The notes under the pieces: generated by a model | Told to the model about the DNA's origin: nothing | Database searches by the model: none | Seen by the model: the letters and a program-made list of their open reading frames with translations, nothing else | DNA from: JALYNX01 sp963746905 | GTDB taxonomy: Bacteria > Actinomycetota > Acidimicrobiia > Spongiisociales > ZC4RG35 | DNA length: 64,000 nt | Assembly: GCA_963746905.1 (NCBI GenBank) | Contig: CAVVCY010000003.1 | Coordinates: 744,001 to 808,000 of the forward strand | Direction: 5' to 3' | Shown: positions 8,311-16,769 of the stretch, piece by piece | How positions within the stretch are numbered: the stretch's first letter is position 1 | Layout of the letters: the number at the start of each line of letters is the position of its first letter | Position numbers and translations under genes: made by a program

Positions 8311-9480
8311 TCAGTTCAAGACCCTTCGACATGACCATGGGCTCCAAAAACCCTGGCCCAGGTCCTCGTATCTCTGAGCGAGCCAGGCCGCGGTCCCGAT
8401 GTTGGCAGCGCCGTCGAACGGGCTGCTACCGGGGAATCCTGCCTTCGGCGCGGTTGCTGCCCATGTCGACGGTAGGAATTGGAACAGGCCGGAAGCCCCC
8501 GAATAGGGGTTGTAGGCCTCGCCGTCTCCCAGACTCTCACATTGGATTATTGCCAGCGCCTCGTTGACCCGAGAGGCGGGGAAATATCGGCTGACGTCGT
8601 CACGCCAGCGCTCCACGGCGGCCGGGAAGGTGGTGGGCCCCCCTCCGCCTCCTCCTCCCGTGTCGGCGTCAGTGGTGGTTGTCACCTTGACCGTGGTGGT
8701 CGTGGTGGATGCCGTCGTCTCGTCGGGCGTATCGGGGATCGTCGTGGTCGGCGGCTCCCTCTCGTCCTGTCGCTCCTGTTCGGCTTCCCTGGCACGGGCC
8801 GCGTCAACCGCGTTGAGAGCCTGGCTGTATGCAGCTGCGGATTTGCTGGCCTCCCGAATCGCCTCGGCCACCTCGGCGTCTGCCTGCTCGTAGAGACTTG
8901 CCAGGTTCTCGGTCTCGGCGTCGACTTCGGCCTGAAGCTCGGCCACGCGCTGTTGGTCGGAAAGGAAGGTGGCGACGAGCGCTTCGAGGTCGTGCCGTTT
9001 CATGACGAGCGCATCGACATTCCCTTGTCCGGTGGCGACTACGTCCCCGATGAAGAGACCGGCGACGAGCGCATCCTCGACGCTCTCCGAGTTGACGAGG
9101 CCCACACTGGGCGAGCTGAGGGCGCTCATGTACGCATCGACTGCCTGAGACTCGATATCGGCTTTGATGCCCAGCAGCTCGGCGTCGGCGAACCCGATTT
9201 GACCCTGGAGCCTGTCGACGCCGGCGGCCACCGATGAAAGTTGCTCCCCAAGGTCGTCGAGCCTGACCATGCTGGCTGCCAATTGGGATTCGATGTCTGA
9301 GCGGTTGGCCAGGGCCTCATCGACTAGCCCGCCAGCCGCCCCAGCCCGCTGCTGGGCCTCGTTGGCAGCGTTCTCGGCGTCGCCGACACTCTGGGCGCGC
9401 GCTCCATCGGCGGTGCTGGTGACCACGGCAGCAGCCAGAACGGCGGCCAGGATCGAGGAGAGGGTGCGACGACAGCGCAT
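8311..9480 (-). CDS. secreted coiled-coil protein with C-terminal lytic transglycosylase (SLT) domain
   Basis: 389 residues from the ATG at 9480. A signal peptide (RRTLSSILAAVLAAAVVTSTADGARAQ) precedes a long PcsB-like coiled-coil (about residues 30-230). A Thr/Pro/Gly linker with TTTTT runs follows. The C-terminal lysozyme-like domain has the catalytic Glu in IIQCESLGDG and the substrate loop YSGASGLFQFLPSTW. It probably cleaves peptidoglycan outside the membrane, and the coiled-coil may couple it to a division complex, as in PcsB/FtsEX systems (inference). Upstream starts are possible but would add residues before the signal peptide. Confidence 0.82.
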   Translation of the reverse strand: MRCRRTLSSILAAVLAAAVVTSTADGARAQSVGDAENAANEAQQRAGAAGGLVDEALANRSDIESQLAASMVRLDDLGEQLSSVAAGVDRLQGQIGFADAELLGIKADIESQAVDAYMSALSSPSVGLVNSESVEDALVAGLFIGDVVATGQGNVDALVMKRHDLEALVATFLSDQQRVAELQAEVDAETENLASLYEQADAEVAEAIREASKSAAAYSQALNAVDAARAREAEQERQDEREPPTTTIPDTPDETTASTTTTTVKVTTTTDADTGGGGGGGPTTFPAAVERWRDDVSRYFPASRVNEALAIIQCESLGDGEAYNPYSGASGLFQFLPSTWAATAPKAGFPGSSPFDGAANIGTAAWLAQRYEDLGQGFWSPWSCRRVLN

Positions 9481-9524
9481 CGGTTGCGAGGCAAGGGTAA
9501 CCAAAGCCCTCAACCACGTGAAGT

Positions 9525-9764
9525 GGGACCCAGGGGTGGGTGGTTCGAGACCGGCGGAATCCTCAGTCACTCGTTGTTGTTCCCATGAGCCCAAACCCAG
9601 GAACGACCTTGGAGCTCGACGGGATCGACCCTGATCCCAACATCGACTCCATCTCACGGATGGCGAAGAAGTACATCGACAAAGACCGTTACCCGTGGCA
9701 TCGGGAAGGCGACGTCAGAGTGGTCATGAAGGTCCGCCCGATTCGAGTCTCGGGTATGGGCTGA
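9525..9764 (+). pseudogene. C-terminal remnant of a PPOX-class F420-dependent oxidoreductase
   Basis: The frame encodes the last half of the split-barrel PPOX/F420 family: SLVVVPMSPNPGTTLELDG, IDSISRMAKKYIDKDRYPWH and the family end VRVVMKVRPIRVSGMG. The N-terminal half, about 50-60 residues with the F420-binding strands, is missing. Upstream is an in-frame TGA at 9519 and the divergent transglycosylase gene. An ATG at 9585 could express only a 59-residue fragment. It is most likely a decayed gene. Confidence 0.6.
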
Positions 9765-9784
9765 CAGCCGCCATCCGCCAGGTT

Positions 9785-9790
9785 TAAGGT
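9785..9790 (+). promoter_or_regulatory. putative -10 box of ridA
   Basis: TAAGGT lies five bases before the ATC that occupies the expected start codon of the RidA-like gene. This is the spacing seen for leaderless starts elsewhere in the window. Confidence 0.35.
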
Positions 9791-9795
9791 CGGCT

Positions 9796-10182
9796 ATCGA
9801 GCGTCTCAACATTTCGTCCGGCTCACCATTCGAGCCACTCATCGGGTTCAGCCGCGCGGTCCGGGTCGCCGATAGGGTCCTCGTGGCGGGGACTGCGCCG
9901 ATCTGGCCCGACGGCGAAGTGGACCCCGACCCTGCGACTCAGGCCAGGAGGTGTCTCGAGATCATTCTCGATGCGCTCTATCAGGCCGGAGCCCGGGCGA
10001 GTGATGTGGTGCGCACCAGGTCCTTTCTCACCGATGCCTCCTACGCGGATGCCGTGGGGAGGGCCCATGGTGAGGTATTCGGTCAGGTGAGGCCGGCGTC
10101 GACGATGGTGGTGGTAGCCGGGCTCCTCGACGAGCGGTGGAAGGTCGAGATCGAAGCTGAGGCGATCGTCGCCGAAAACTAG
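9796..10182 (+). CDS. RidA family protein with non-canonical (ATC) start position
   Basis: About 128 residues of the RidA/YjgF/UK114 family, which hydrolyses reactive enamine/imine intermediates. The N-terminal strand NISSGSPFEPLIGFSRAVRV leads into VLVAGTAP. RTRSFLTD follows, and the C-terminus is VEIEAEAIVAEN. The first standard start is GTG at 9883, which would remove the conserved first 29 residues. ATC at 9796 sits where ATG is expected and has a TAAGGT box five bases upstream. It may be a mis-sequenced or genuinely altered start codon. Confidence 0.75.
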   Translation: MERLNISSGSPFEPLIGFSRAVRVADRVLVAGTAPIWPDGEVDPDPATQARRCLEIILDALYQAGARASDVVRTRSFLTDASYADAVGRAHGEVFGQVRPASTMVVVAGLLDERWKVEIEAEAIVAEN

Positions 10183-10240
10183 GCCAATCGGGAACGCATG
10201 GCTAGAGGACCGGGTTGAATGGGCCAGGAGGTCGATCGAG

Positions 10241-10876
10241 ATGTTCGGAAAGAAGAAGACTGAGATGCCTGGTATGAGCGATGCCCTTCCCGGCAGGGAT
10301 CGCCCCGTGATGGTGCCGCCCGCCCATTTCGTCAATGGGAACCCACTGACGGAGCCCTTCCCGGCGGATACCGAGACAGCGGTGTTCGGGATGGGCTGCT
10401 TCTGGGGTGCCGAGCGGAGATTCTGGAGGATGGACGGCGTCTATAGCACTGCTGCCGGTTACGCCGGTGGCTACACCCCCAATCCCTCCTACGAAGAAGT
10501 GTGCACCGGCCGCACCGGGCACAGCGAGGTGACGCTGGTCGTCTACCGGCCGGCCGAGGTGTCTTACGAAGAGCTGTTGCGCACCTTCTGGGAGACCCAT
10601 GACCCGACCCAGGGAATGCAGCAGGGAAACGACATCGGCAGCCAGTACCGGTCGGCGATTTACACCACTACCGATGAGCAATTGGAGATCGCAAAGCGGT
10701 CCCGGGACAAGTACCAGGCCGAGTTGACCCCGTTGGGCTTCGATGACATCACAACCGAGATCGCTCCGTTGGGAGAGCTCTATTACGCCGAGGACTACCA
10801 CCAGCAGTACCTGGCGAAGAACCCCAACGGCTACGACTGCCACGCCAACACAGGGATCGCCTACCCCATCGACTGA
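10241..10876 (+). CDS. msrA: peptide-methionine (S)-S-oxide reductase MsrA
   Basis: 211 residues. Reduces methionine-S-sulfoxide in proteins. The catalytic motif GCFWGAE has its Cys at residue 53; the GHSEVTLVVYRP and GNDIGSQYRSAIY family blocks are present, and a resolving Cys lies in YDCHANTG near the C-terminus. The first 45 residues extend beyond the usual short MsrA N-terminus and contain no secretion signal, so the enzyme is cytoplasmic. No msrB is adjacent. It ends three bases from the convergent protease gene. Confidence 0.93.
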   Translation: MFGKKKTEMPGMSDALPGRDRPVMVPPAHFVNGNPLTEPFPADTETAVFGMGCFWGAERRFWRMDGVYSTAAGYAGGYTPNPSYEEVCTGRTGHSEVTLVVYRPAEVSYEELLRTFWETHDPTQGMQQGNDIGSQYRSAIYTTTDEQLEIAKRSRDKYQAELTPLGFDDITTEIAPLGELYYAEDYHQQYLAKNPNGYDCHANTGIAYPID

Positions 10877-10879
10877 GTA

Positions 10880-12271
10880 TCAGCTGGGTGCTGCCAGGGA
10901 GGCCTCGAGGGCCATCCTGACCACGCCATCCACCGGGAGCCCGCTCTCGATCGGCTGTTCGACGTCAGGTTTGACACCGGTTTCGCCGAAGTCGAGCCCG
11001 CCAGGTGTGACCCAGCGGGCGACTGTCAGCTTGAGTGCCCCACCGTTGGAGAGGCCGAATCGCTGTTGAACGGTGTTCTTCCCGAACGTGTTCTCGCCGA
11101 CGACGGTGGCTCTGCCTCTTTCCTGAAGCACCGCCGAGACGACTTCGGAGGCCGAGGCGCTTCCTTTGTTGACCACGAACACGACGTCGAGTTCGGGCGG
11201 CACCAACGGATGTCCGGAAACCTCATAGGACGTGGTCGCCTCCGGACCCTCGGTGACCACGACGTCGCCATCGGCGAGGAACACCGACGTCACAGCGATA
11301 GCGGTGTCGAGGAGGCCGCCTGGGTTGTCCCGGAGGTCGATGACTAGTGAGTCGATGTCACTATCCAGCAGCTCGGTCACAGCTCCTTCAAACTGCTCGT
11401 CCGCATCGCCTGTGAACAGGTTGAGCCGCACGTAGCCGGTGTGCCCAACGCGTTGGCTCTCAACGACCGGGATGAGCACCTCGGCTCGGGTGATCGTCAG
11501 GTCGAACTGGTCTCCGCCGCGGAGCACGGTGAGCGTGACCTCACTCCCCGCTCGCCCCCTGACTTTGGATGTCACCTCGTCGACTGTCCATCCGTTGACG
11601 TCGGCGCCATCAACGCGGACGATGACGTCATCCCGGGCCAATCCGGCAGATTCGGCGGGGCTGCCCTCGATTGTCGAAACGATTATTAGACGGCAAGTGG
11701 CCGAGACCACGGAGCACTGTGTCCCGGTCTCGGTTGATGAGTCCTCTGCGATGACCAGTGCCCCGATCCCCTGGATCTCGCCGTCCTGCTCCTCCTCGAG
11801 AAGGGCGAGCGACTCCCGATCGAGATACACCGAGTTGGCGTCGAGGCCATACGAGGCCAAACCTGCCACCATCGCCTCCGCAGCTTCGGCGGTGGTGTCG
11901 GCCTCATCGACGATCAACCGACAAGTGGAGTCGAACTCACCTGTCGGTTCGGCGCACACCAGGTCACCGGTCGAGCTCGACCCGTCGAGATCAGCCACGC
12001 CGAGGGCGGCCGCGTGAGCCAGGTCGGCATCCGCCGGATCATCCACGTAGTGGCGCCGCACGAGCTCGTAGGCCTCACAGACGATTTCAACGTCCTCCGT
12101 GGCCTGATCACATGTGACGGTCTCGAGGTTGCGTCGGGGCGGTTCAGGGCTGGCCGAGGGGGTTGTCGAGGCGGTGGAGGCGGTCTGCGTCCCGTCATTG
12201 CCGGCCGCACCGGTGCAGGCGGCAATGGTCACGAAGAGGACGAGCATGATGATGCGCCCAGCGCATTTCAT
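10880..12271 (-). CDS. S41 family C-terminal processing lipoprotein peptidase
   Basis: 463 residues. A lipoprotein signal (LVLFVTIAACTG, lipidated Cys) is followed by a Ser/Thr linker. An N-terminal helical region leads to a PDZ domain (PAESAGLARDDVIVRVDGADVNG). The S41 catalytic domain has NKGSASASEVV (nucleophile serine, near 370) and GENTFGKNTVQ (general-base lysine). It should cleave C-terminal tails of exported proteins at the outer face of the membrane. Its ATG overlaps the stop of the upstream paralogue by four bases. Confidence 0.9.
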   Translation of the reverse strand: MKCAGRIIMLVLFVTIAACTGAAGNDGTQTASTASTTPSASPEPPRRNLETVTCDQATEDVEIVCEAYELVRRHYVDDPADADLAHAAALGVADLDGSSSTGDLVCAEPTGEFDSTCRLIVDEADTTAEAAEAMVAGLASYGLDANSVYLDRESLALLEEEQDGEIQGIGALVIAEDSSTETGTQCSVVSATCRLIIVSTIEGSPAESAGLARDDVIVRVDGADVNGWTVDEVTSKVRGRAGSEVTLTVLRGGDQFDLTITRAEVLIPVVESQRVGHTGYVRLNLFTGDADEQFEGAVTELLDSDIDSLVIDLRDNPGGLLDTAIAVTSVFLADGDVVVTEGPEATTSYEVSGHPLVPPELDVVFVVNKGSASASEVVSAVLQERGRATVVGENTFGKNTVQQRFGLSNGGALKLTVARWVTPGGLDFGETGVKPDVEQPIESGLPVDGVVRMALEASLAAPS

Positions 12272-13650
12272 CCGGAAGCTCCCACCGACAGGTCGACAAG
12301 CTCTTCCTTTGAGAGACCGGCGGGAAGTGAAACGAGGTGGTCGGGGGTGATGCCGGTCTCCGCCACCGACGCTCCATCCGGGCTCGTCCAGTGCGCAACG
12401 GCCACGTAGAACTTCCCTCCGTTTCGAAGCTCGAAGGGTATCTGGACAGCGTTCTTACCGTACGTGGGCTCGCCCACGATCAACGCCCCTCGACGATCCC
12501 GAAGAGCGGTCGCCGTGATCTCGGCTGCCGATGCAGTGCCCTGATTCACAAGGACGATTAGGTCGACTCCCGTCGCCATCCCACCGCCCGACGCGGTCAC
12601 ATCTGTCGCCGCGTCGGGTTCCGAGGTATGGAAGATGACACCATCCTCGATGAACTCCGAGATCACCAGGATCGCGGCATCGACAAAGCCCCCTGGGTTG
12701 TCTCGCAGGTCGACGACAAGGGTGTCGATTCCCTCGTCGACAAGATCGGTGAGACCGAGGTGGACCAGGTCAGGGATGTCCTCCTCGAAGTCGGGGATGC
12801 GGATTAGCCCTACCCCTGGCCGGGGGATGTCGATTTCCACTGTGGGAATCGTCAGCTCGCCGCGTTCGATCTCGAGGACGTCGGACTGCCCATCGGCACG
12901 CTGAACGGTGATGGCGACGGTCCCGGTCTCATCGCCCGCGAGCCGGCTCACCGCGTCGACAAATCCCATGCCGTCGATGCTTGCGCCGTCGATGGCGGTG
13001 ATGACATCCCCTGCCACCAGGCCGGCCTTGTCGGCCGGGTTGTCTTCGATGACGAACACCACCTGCAGCGGGCACGAGGCGGTCACCCGTGCGCAATGTG
13101 ATCCGACGGCATCGGTGGCGTCGAGAAGGGCTCCGACTCCTCCGACCACACCATTGGATCGGAAGGCTCCGACCTGATCTGGTGCCACGTAGTAGGAGAA
13201 CTGGTCGAGGCCGTGATTCGCCATCTCGCTGACGGCGGCCTCGATTGCCGGGCCGATCGGAATCGACTCGGCGTCGATCCTGGCCGCGAGGTGTCCACAC
13301 AGTTCACCGAATGCAGGATGCGGGACCGCACAAATCAGGGCCCGGGGCGGATCGGAGGTCTCGTCGGTTGTGAAGTTGTCGAGTCCTTCGATGGCTGCCG
13401 TTGCCAATAGGTCGGCGTCGAAGGGTCGGTCGACATGCCACTCCTGGATCAACTCGTAGGTCTCGCAAAGGGGCGAAAACGAGACCTGCGGCGCCGTGCA
13501 GTCGTCGATCTCTACCGGGATCGGTGGCGTGGTGGTCGTGGGTCTGGGAGCCGTCGTGGTCGGAGCGGCTGATGTCGTGGTCACCGCTTGATCGGCGCCA
13601 GAAGTGCAGGCGGAAATCAACAGGGCGGCAACGAGGACCGACTTGACCAT
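12268..13650 (-). CDS. S41 family C-terminal processing lipoprotein peptidase (tandem paralogue)
   Basis: 460 residues with the same plan as its downstream neighbour: lipobox LLISACTS, a Thr/Pro linker, a helical domain starting CETYELIQEWHVDRPFDADLL, and a PDZ domain (NPADKAGLVAGDVITAIDGASIDG). The catalytic domain has NQGTASAAEI (Ser) and GEPTYGKNAVQ (Lys). The pair arose by tandem duplication and has diverged clearly. The start is supported by a GATAAT box six bases upstream, indicating a leaderless transcript. Confidence 0.9.
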   Translation of the reverse strand: MVKSVLVAALLISACTSGADQAVTTTSAAPTTTAPRPTTTTPPIPVEIDDCTAPQVSFSPLCETYELIQEWHVDRPFDADLLATAAIEGLDNFTTDETSDPPRALICAVPHPAFGELCGHLAARIDAESIPIGPAIEAAVSEMANHGLDQFSYYVAPDQVGAFRSNGVVGGVGALLDATDAVGSHCARVTASCPLQVVFVIEDNPADKAGLVAGDVITAIDGASIDGMGFVDAVSRLAGDETGTVAITVQRADGQSDVLEIERGELTIPTVEIDIPRPGVGLIRIPDFEEDIPDLVHLGLTDLVDEGIDTLVVDLRDNPGGFVDAAILVISEFIEDGVIFHTSEPDAATDVTASGGGMATGVDLIVLVNQGTASAAEITATALRDRRGALIVGEPTYGKNAVQIPFELRNGGKFYVAVAHWTSPDGASVAETGITPDHLVSLPAGLSKEELVDLSVGASG

Positions 13651-13656
13651 GACGAC

Positions 13657-13662
13657 ATTATC
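13657..13662 (-). promoter_or_regulatory. putative -10 box of the S41 peptidase operon
   Basis: GATAAT on the minus strand ends six bases before the ATG at 13650, as expected for a leaderless mRNA. Confidence 0.45.
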
Positions 13663-13678
13663 GGCAGCCGCCGGCGGT

Positions 13679-13684
13679 TACCGT
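13679..13684 (+). promoter_or_regulatory. putative -10 box of the amidohydrolase gene
   Basis: TACCGT lies seven bases before the GTG at 13692. It favours that GTG over the ATG at 13698 as a leaderless start. Confidence 0.4.
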
Positions 13685-13691
13685 CGCTGAT

Positions 13692-14762
13692 GTGTCGATG
13701 CGTTTCGTGTTGCGGCCTCCCGGCGGCGAGCCTCAGATTCGAGACATCGCGCACGATTCCTGGGCTGAGGCGACAGGCTCGTCGGAGTCGACCTTCGGCG
13801 AGGGCTTGTGGGCGATTCCGGGACTGGTAGATGGGCATGCTCATCTCGCCGCGATCGAGGGGAAGGACTGGATCACAGATGGTGTTATGGGGGCGGCGGG
13901 ACGTGCACGAGAAGCATTGGCTTCTGGTGTGATTCTGGCGTTGGACAAAGGGTGGAAAGACCTAACAACGTTGGAAATGATTCGGTCCATCAGCCCACAA
14001 GCGCGTCCGGATATCGAGGCGGCCGGCGTCACCAACACGGTCGAGGGCGGGTATTGGCCAGACTTCGGGCGCAGGATCGGTCCCGGGGAAGTCGCCAGTG
14101 TCATCGCTGAGGCCGCCCTCGAGGGAAAGGGCTGGGTGAAGCTGGTCGGTGACTGGCCCCGGCGCGGGATGGGACCCATGCCCAACTTCACCGAAGGCGA
14201 GCTCGCGGAGGCGGTCGAGGTTGCTGCGAGTTACGGGGCTCGGGTGGCGATCCACACCATGGCGCGTGAGGTGCCGTCGATGGCGGTCAGGGCCGGCGTT
14301 CAATCGATCGAACATGGCCTGTTTCTCACCGAGGACGACGTTGGCGCATTGGGCGGCCGCGGCGGAATCTGGATCCCGACGATCCTCCGCATGGAGGCGG
14401 TCATCCGCCAACTTGGAGCTGACTCCTCCGGCGGTCGCCTCCTCCGCGAGGGCATCGACAATGTCGCCCGCTTGCTCGGCGCTGCGGTCGAGGCGGGGGT
14501 CTTTGTGTTGACCGGGACCGATCTCGCGGTCGGCACCCACGCGGTGGCTAAAGAAGCAGTGCGGCTTTGGGAGTTGGGGATGAGCCCTGAAATGGTGGTG
14601 AGAGCAGCATCCTCTGCCGGATTTCGAGCCACCGGCCGCGCGGCCTCATTTGAGGTGGGGACGCCAGCCAATGCAGTGCTTTTCGAAGAGGATCCGACGC
14701 TTAATCCCCGGGTCCTTGCTCATCCGAACCTGGTGATACGTCTCGGGCGGGTGATCGGGTGA
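13692..14762 (+). CDS. metal-dependent amidohydrolase family protein
   Basis: 356-residue TIM-barrel hydrolase of the amidohydrolase superfamily. Metal-binding features in order are: GLVDGHAHLA, a lysine in WVKLVGDW that could be the carboxylated bridge, the His of VAIHTMA, the His of SIEHGLF, and the Asp of LTGTDLA. The substrate is not identifiable; it is not a recognisable imidazolonepropionase although hut genes lie 4-6 kb away. The gene ends in a GTGA overlap with maf. Confidence 0.82.
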   Translation: MSMRFVLRPPGGEPQIRDIAHDSWAEATGSSESTFGEGLWAIPGLVDGHAHLAAIEGKDWITDGVMGAAGRAREALASGVILALDKGWKDLTTLEMIRSISPQARPDIEAAGVTNTVEGGYWPDFGRRIGPGEVASVIAEAALEGKGWVKLVGDWPRRGMGPMPNFTEGELAEAVEVAASYGARVAIHTMAREVPSMAVRAGVQSIEHGLFLTEDDVGALGGRGGIWIPTILRMEAVIRQLGADSSGGRLLREGIDNVARLLGAAVEAGVFVLTGTDLAVGTHAVAKEAVRLWELGMSPEMVVRAASSAGFRATGRAASFEVGTPANAVLFEEDPTLNPRVLAHPNLVIRLGRVIG

Positions 14763-15352
14763 GATTGGTGCTGGCGTCCGGGTCTCCTCGGAGACGAGCT
14801 CTTCTCGAGACTCTGAAACTCGACTTCGACATCGAGCCTGCCGATCTCGACGAGACGCGGCTGCCGGACGAGGCGCCTGCCGTCTACGTGGAGCGGGTGG
14901 CGCGGGCCAAGGCCGAATCGGCGGCGAGGCCTGATCGGCTGGTTATTGCCGCTGACACCACGGTGGTCCACGAGGGGCGGGTTATGGGCAAGCCGGCGCA
15001 TCCCGAGGAGGCCCGTGCGATGTTGCGGCGTCTTCAGGGCGAGACCCATGAGGTTCTAACCGGTCTCGCCGTGGCGTGGTTCGACGGCGTGATTTCGGTC
15101 CAGGCCGTTGTCGACGTTGCGATGGTCGAGATGGTCCCGATGACAGAGGACGAGGTCGCCGACTACGTGGGAACCGGCGAGCCAATGGACAAGGCAGGCG
15201 CCTACGCGCTGCAGGGCTTGGGTGGAGTCTTCGTGCGTCGGGTCATTGGCAGCCCGTTCACCGTCATGGGGCTTCCCATCCATCTCCTGGACCGGCTGAT
15301 GTCGGCTGGGGGAGCTGGGTTATCACACTTCAGAATCCAGGACAGCGGGTAA
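14759..15352 (+). CDS. maf: Maf family nucleoside triphosphate pyrophosphatase
   Basis: 197 residues. Hydrolyses non-canonical or modified NTPs to NMP plus pyrophosphate. It has the N-terminal nucleotide-binding motif LASGSPRRRALL, the ADTTVV and GKP motifs, a conserved DKAGAYALQG and the terminal GSPFTVMGLP. GTG at 14759 overlaps the upstream stop, indicating translational coupling. Confidence 0.92.
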   Translation: MRLVLASGSPRRRALLETLKLDFDIEPADLDETRLPDEAPAVYVERVARAKAESAARPDRLVIAADTTVVHEGRVMGKPAHPEEARAMLRRLQGETHEVLTGLAVAWFDGVISVQAVVDVAMVEMVPMTEDEVADYVGTGEPMDKAGAYALQGLGGVFVRRVIGSPFTVMGLPIHLLDRLMSAGGAGLSHFRIQDSG

Positions 15353-15355
15353 CTT
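15350..15355 (+). promoter_or_regulatory. putative -10 box, leaderless promoter
   Basis: TAACTT is followed by six bases and then the ATG at 15362. Confidence 0.45.
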
Positions 15356-15361
15356 GAACCG

Positions 15362-16345
15362 ATGCGCCCCTGGATAATCGGGCTCTCGGCCCTTCTCGGT
15401 GTCATTGTCGTGGTGCTCATCATCATGTTCGCCGGCGACGACGACGCTGAGACCACGACCACCGTGTTTGGGCCCACGACTTCAACTTCTCTCGGGAGCA
15501 CGACCACAGCCGAGGACGGCACCTCAACCACCAATGACGAGCCCACGACATCGACGCAGGAGTCGACCACCACCTCGGTTGCCAGCGGTTTGGAAGGGAA
15601 CTGGGCAGCAGAGCCATTGGTCGCAGCCGGATTCGGCGGCCTTGGCTGGTGGGACGGAGGCAATTGGGTCCAGGTCGACGAGGCGACCAGCCTGCCTGTG
15701 TCGGGCGGGGAGGACTACCAGATCGCCCTTCTCGGAGTGGACGCCCGGACTACAGGCGGCAGTGAGGAGCTTCTCTGCGAGCCAGTGAACAATCCCGGGG
15801 TGGTCCTTGCCGATGAGAACTTGCTGGGTGATTGGCCCGGTCCCTTCGGAGTGGCCATCTCGGCCGACTGGGACCTGGTGCCCAATCTGGTGGAAGAGAC
15901 CGTGGACGACGGCACATATGCGGCGATCGCCTCGGGGTTGCTCGCCGACCTGGGCCTATCCGTGGCCAATCCGCCGATCAAGCAGGTGATCCGGGTCGAC
16001 GTCGAAGGGGACGGGGTCAACGAAGTCCTGGTTGTTGCCGAGGATGTGCCCGAGGGCCTCCTCGCCGAAGTCGGTGACTATTCGATCGCATTCCTGCAGA
16101 AAGTGGTCCAAGGAGCACCCGCTACGTCCGTTATCGGGAAGTCCGTTGTCGTTGAGCTGGCGGAGGGCGAGACGCCTTTCGTCCAGTCGTTCACTGTCGC
16201 GGCGGTGGCCGATCTCAATGGCGACGGGCGTATGGAGATCGTCCTCGACTCGGCCTACTACGAAGGTGTCGGTGTCGAGGTTTGGGAGTACGTGAACGAC
16301 GACATCGGCCCGTTGGCGCAGATTTCGTCCGGCTGCGGGGCCTGA
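15362..16345 (+). CDS. membrane-anchored extracytoplasmic protein with Thr-rich stalk
   Basis: 327 residues. One N-terminal transmembrane helix (IIGLSALLGVIVVVLIIMF) is followed by a stalk of about 50 residues made almost wholly of Thr, Ser, Glu and Asp. The globular domain contains two acidic repeats, VDVEGDGVNEV and ADLNGDGRMEIV, resembling the calcium-binding DxDGDGxxE loops of FG-GAP/VCBS repeats. It is probably exposed on the outer face of the membrane. No enzymatic motif is visible. The stop is followed immediately by the next GTG. Confidence 0.7.
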   Translation: MRPWIIGLSALLGVIVVVLIIMFAGDDDAETTTTVFGPTTSTSLGSTTTAEDGTSTTNDEPTTSTQESTTTSVASGLEGNWAAEPLVAAGFGGLGWWDGGNWVQVDEATSLPVSGGEDYQIALLGVDARTTGGSEELLCEPVNNPGVVLADENLLGDWPGPFGVAISADWDLVPNLVEETVDDGTYAAIASGLLADLGLSVANPPIKQVIRVDVEGDGVNEVLVVAEDVPEGLLAEVGDYSIAFLQKVVQGAPATSVIGKSVVVELAEGETPFVQSFTVAAVADLNGDGRMEIVLDSAYYEGVGVEVWEYVNDDIGPLAQISSGCGA

Positions 16346-16756
16346 GTGGAAAATCCGTTCGAGGACCGAACCACTTTCGTTGGACACAGCGGCATCGAAC
16401 TGACCGATGCCTCTGCGGATCACGCCACGGGAAGGGTTGAGATCAACGAGACCCATCACCAGCCCTACGGGGTGGTCCACGGCGGGGTTTATTGCACATT
16501 GGTCGAGACCCTGACTTCGACCGGAGGGGCGATTTGGGCCATCGAAAACGGGATGGCCGGTGTGGTCGGGGTCAACAATCAGACCGATTTCATACGGGCC
16601 ACTCGGGAGGGAGTGCTCATCGGTGAGGCGACTCCGATTCATCGGGGCCGCACCCAGCAGTTATGGCAGTGCGTGGTGACCCGTGAGGAAGACGGGAAAC
16701 TGGTGGCACGTGGCCAGGTCCGCCTGCAGAACGTCAAGGTTCTCGAGGGCCTTTAA
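16346..16756 (+). CDS. PaaI-type hotdog-fold thioesterase
   Basis: 136 residues. It has the hotdog-fold family pattern HHQPYGVVHGGVYCTLVET (loop and central helix), then VGVNNQTDFIRAT and GRVxxxHRGRTQQLWQ-like strands. It probably hydrolyses an acyl-CoA thioester. GTG starts directly after the upstream TGA, so it is likely co-translated with the anchored protein before it. The substrate is unknown. Confidence 0.82.
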   Translation: MENPFEDRTTFVGHSGIELTDASADHATGRVEINETHHQPYGVVHGGVYCTLVETLTSTGGAIWAIENGMAGVVGVNNQTDFIRATREGVLIGEATPIHRGRTQQLWQCVVTREEDGKLVARGQVRLQNVKVLEGL

Positions 16757-16769
16757 CCTTCGCCTTGTC

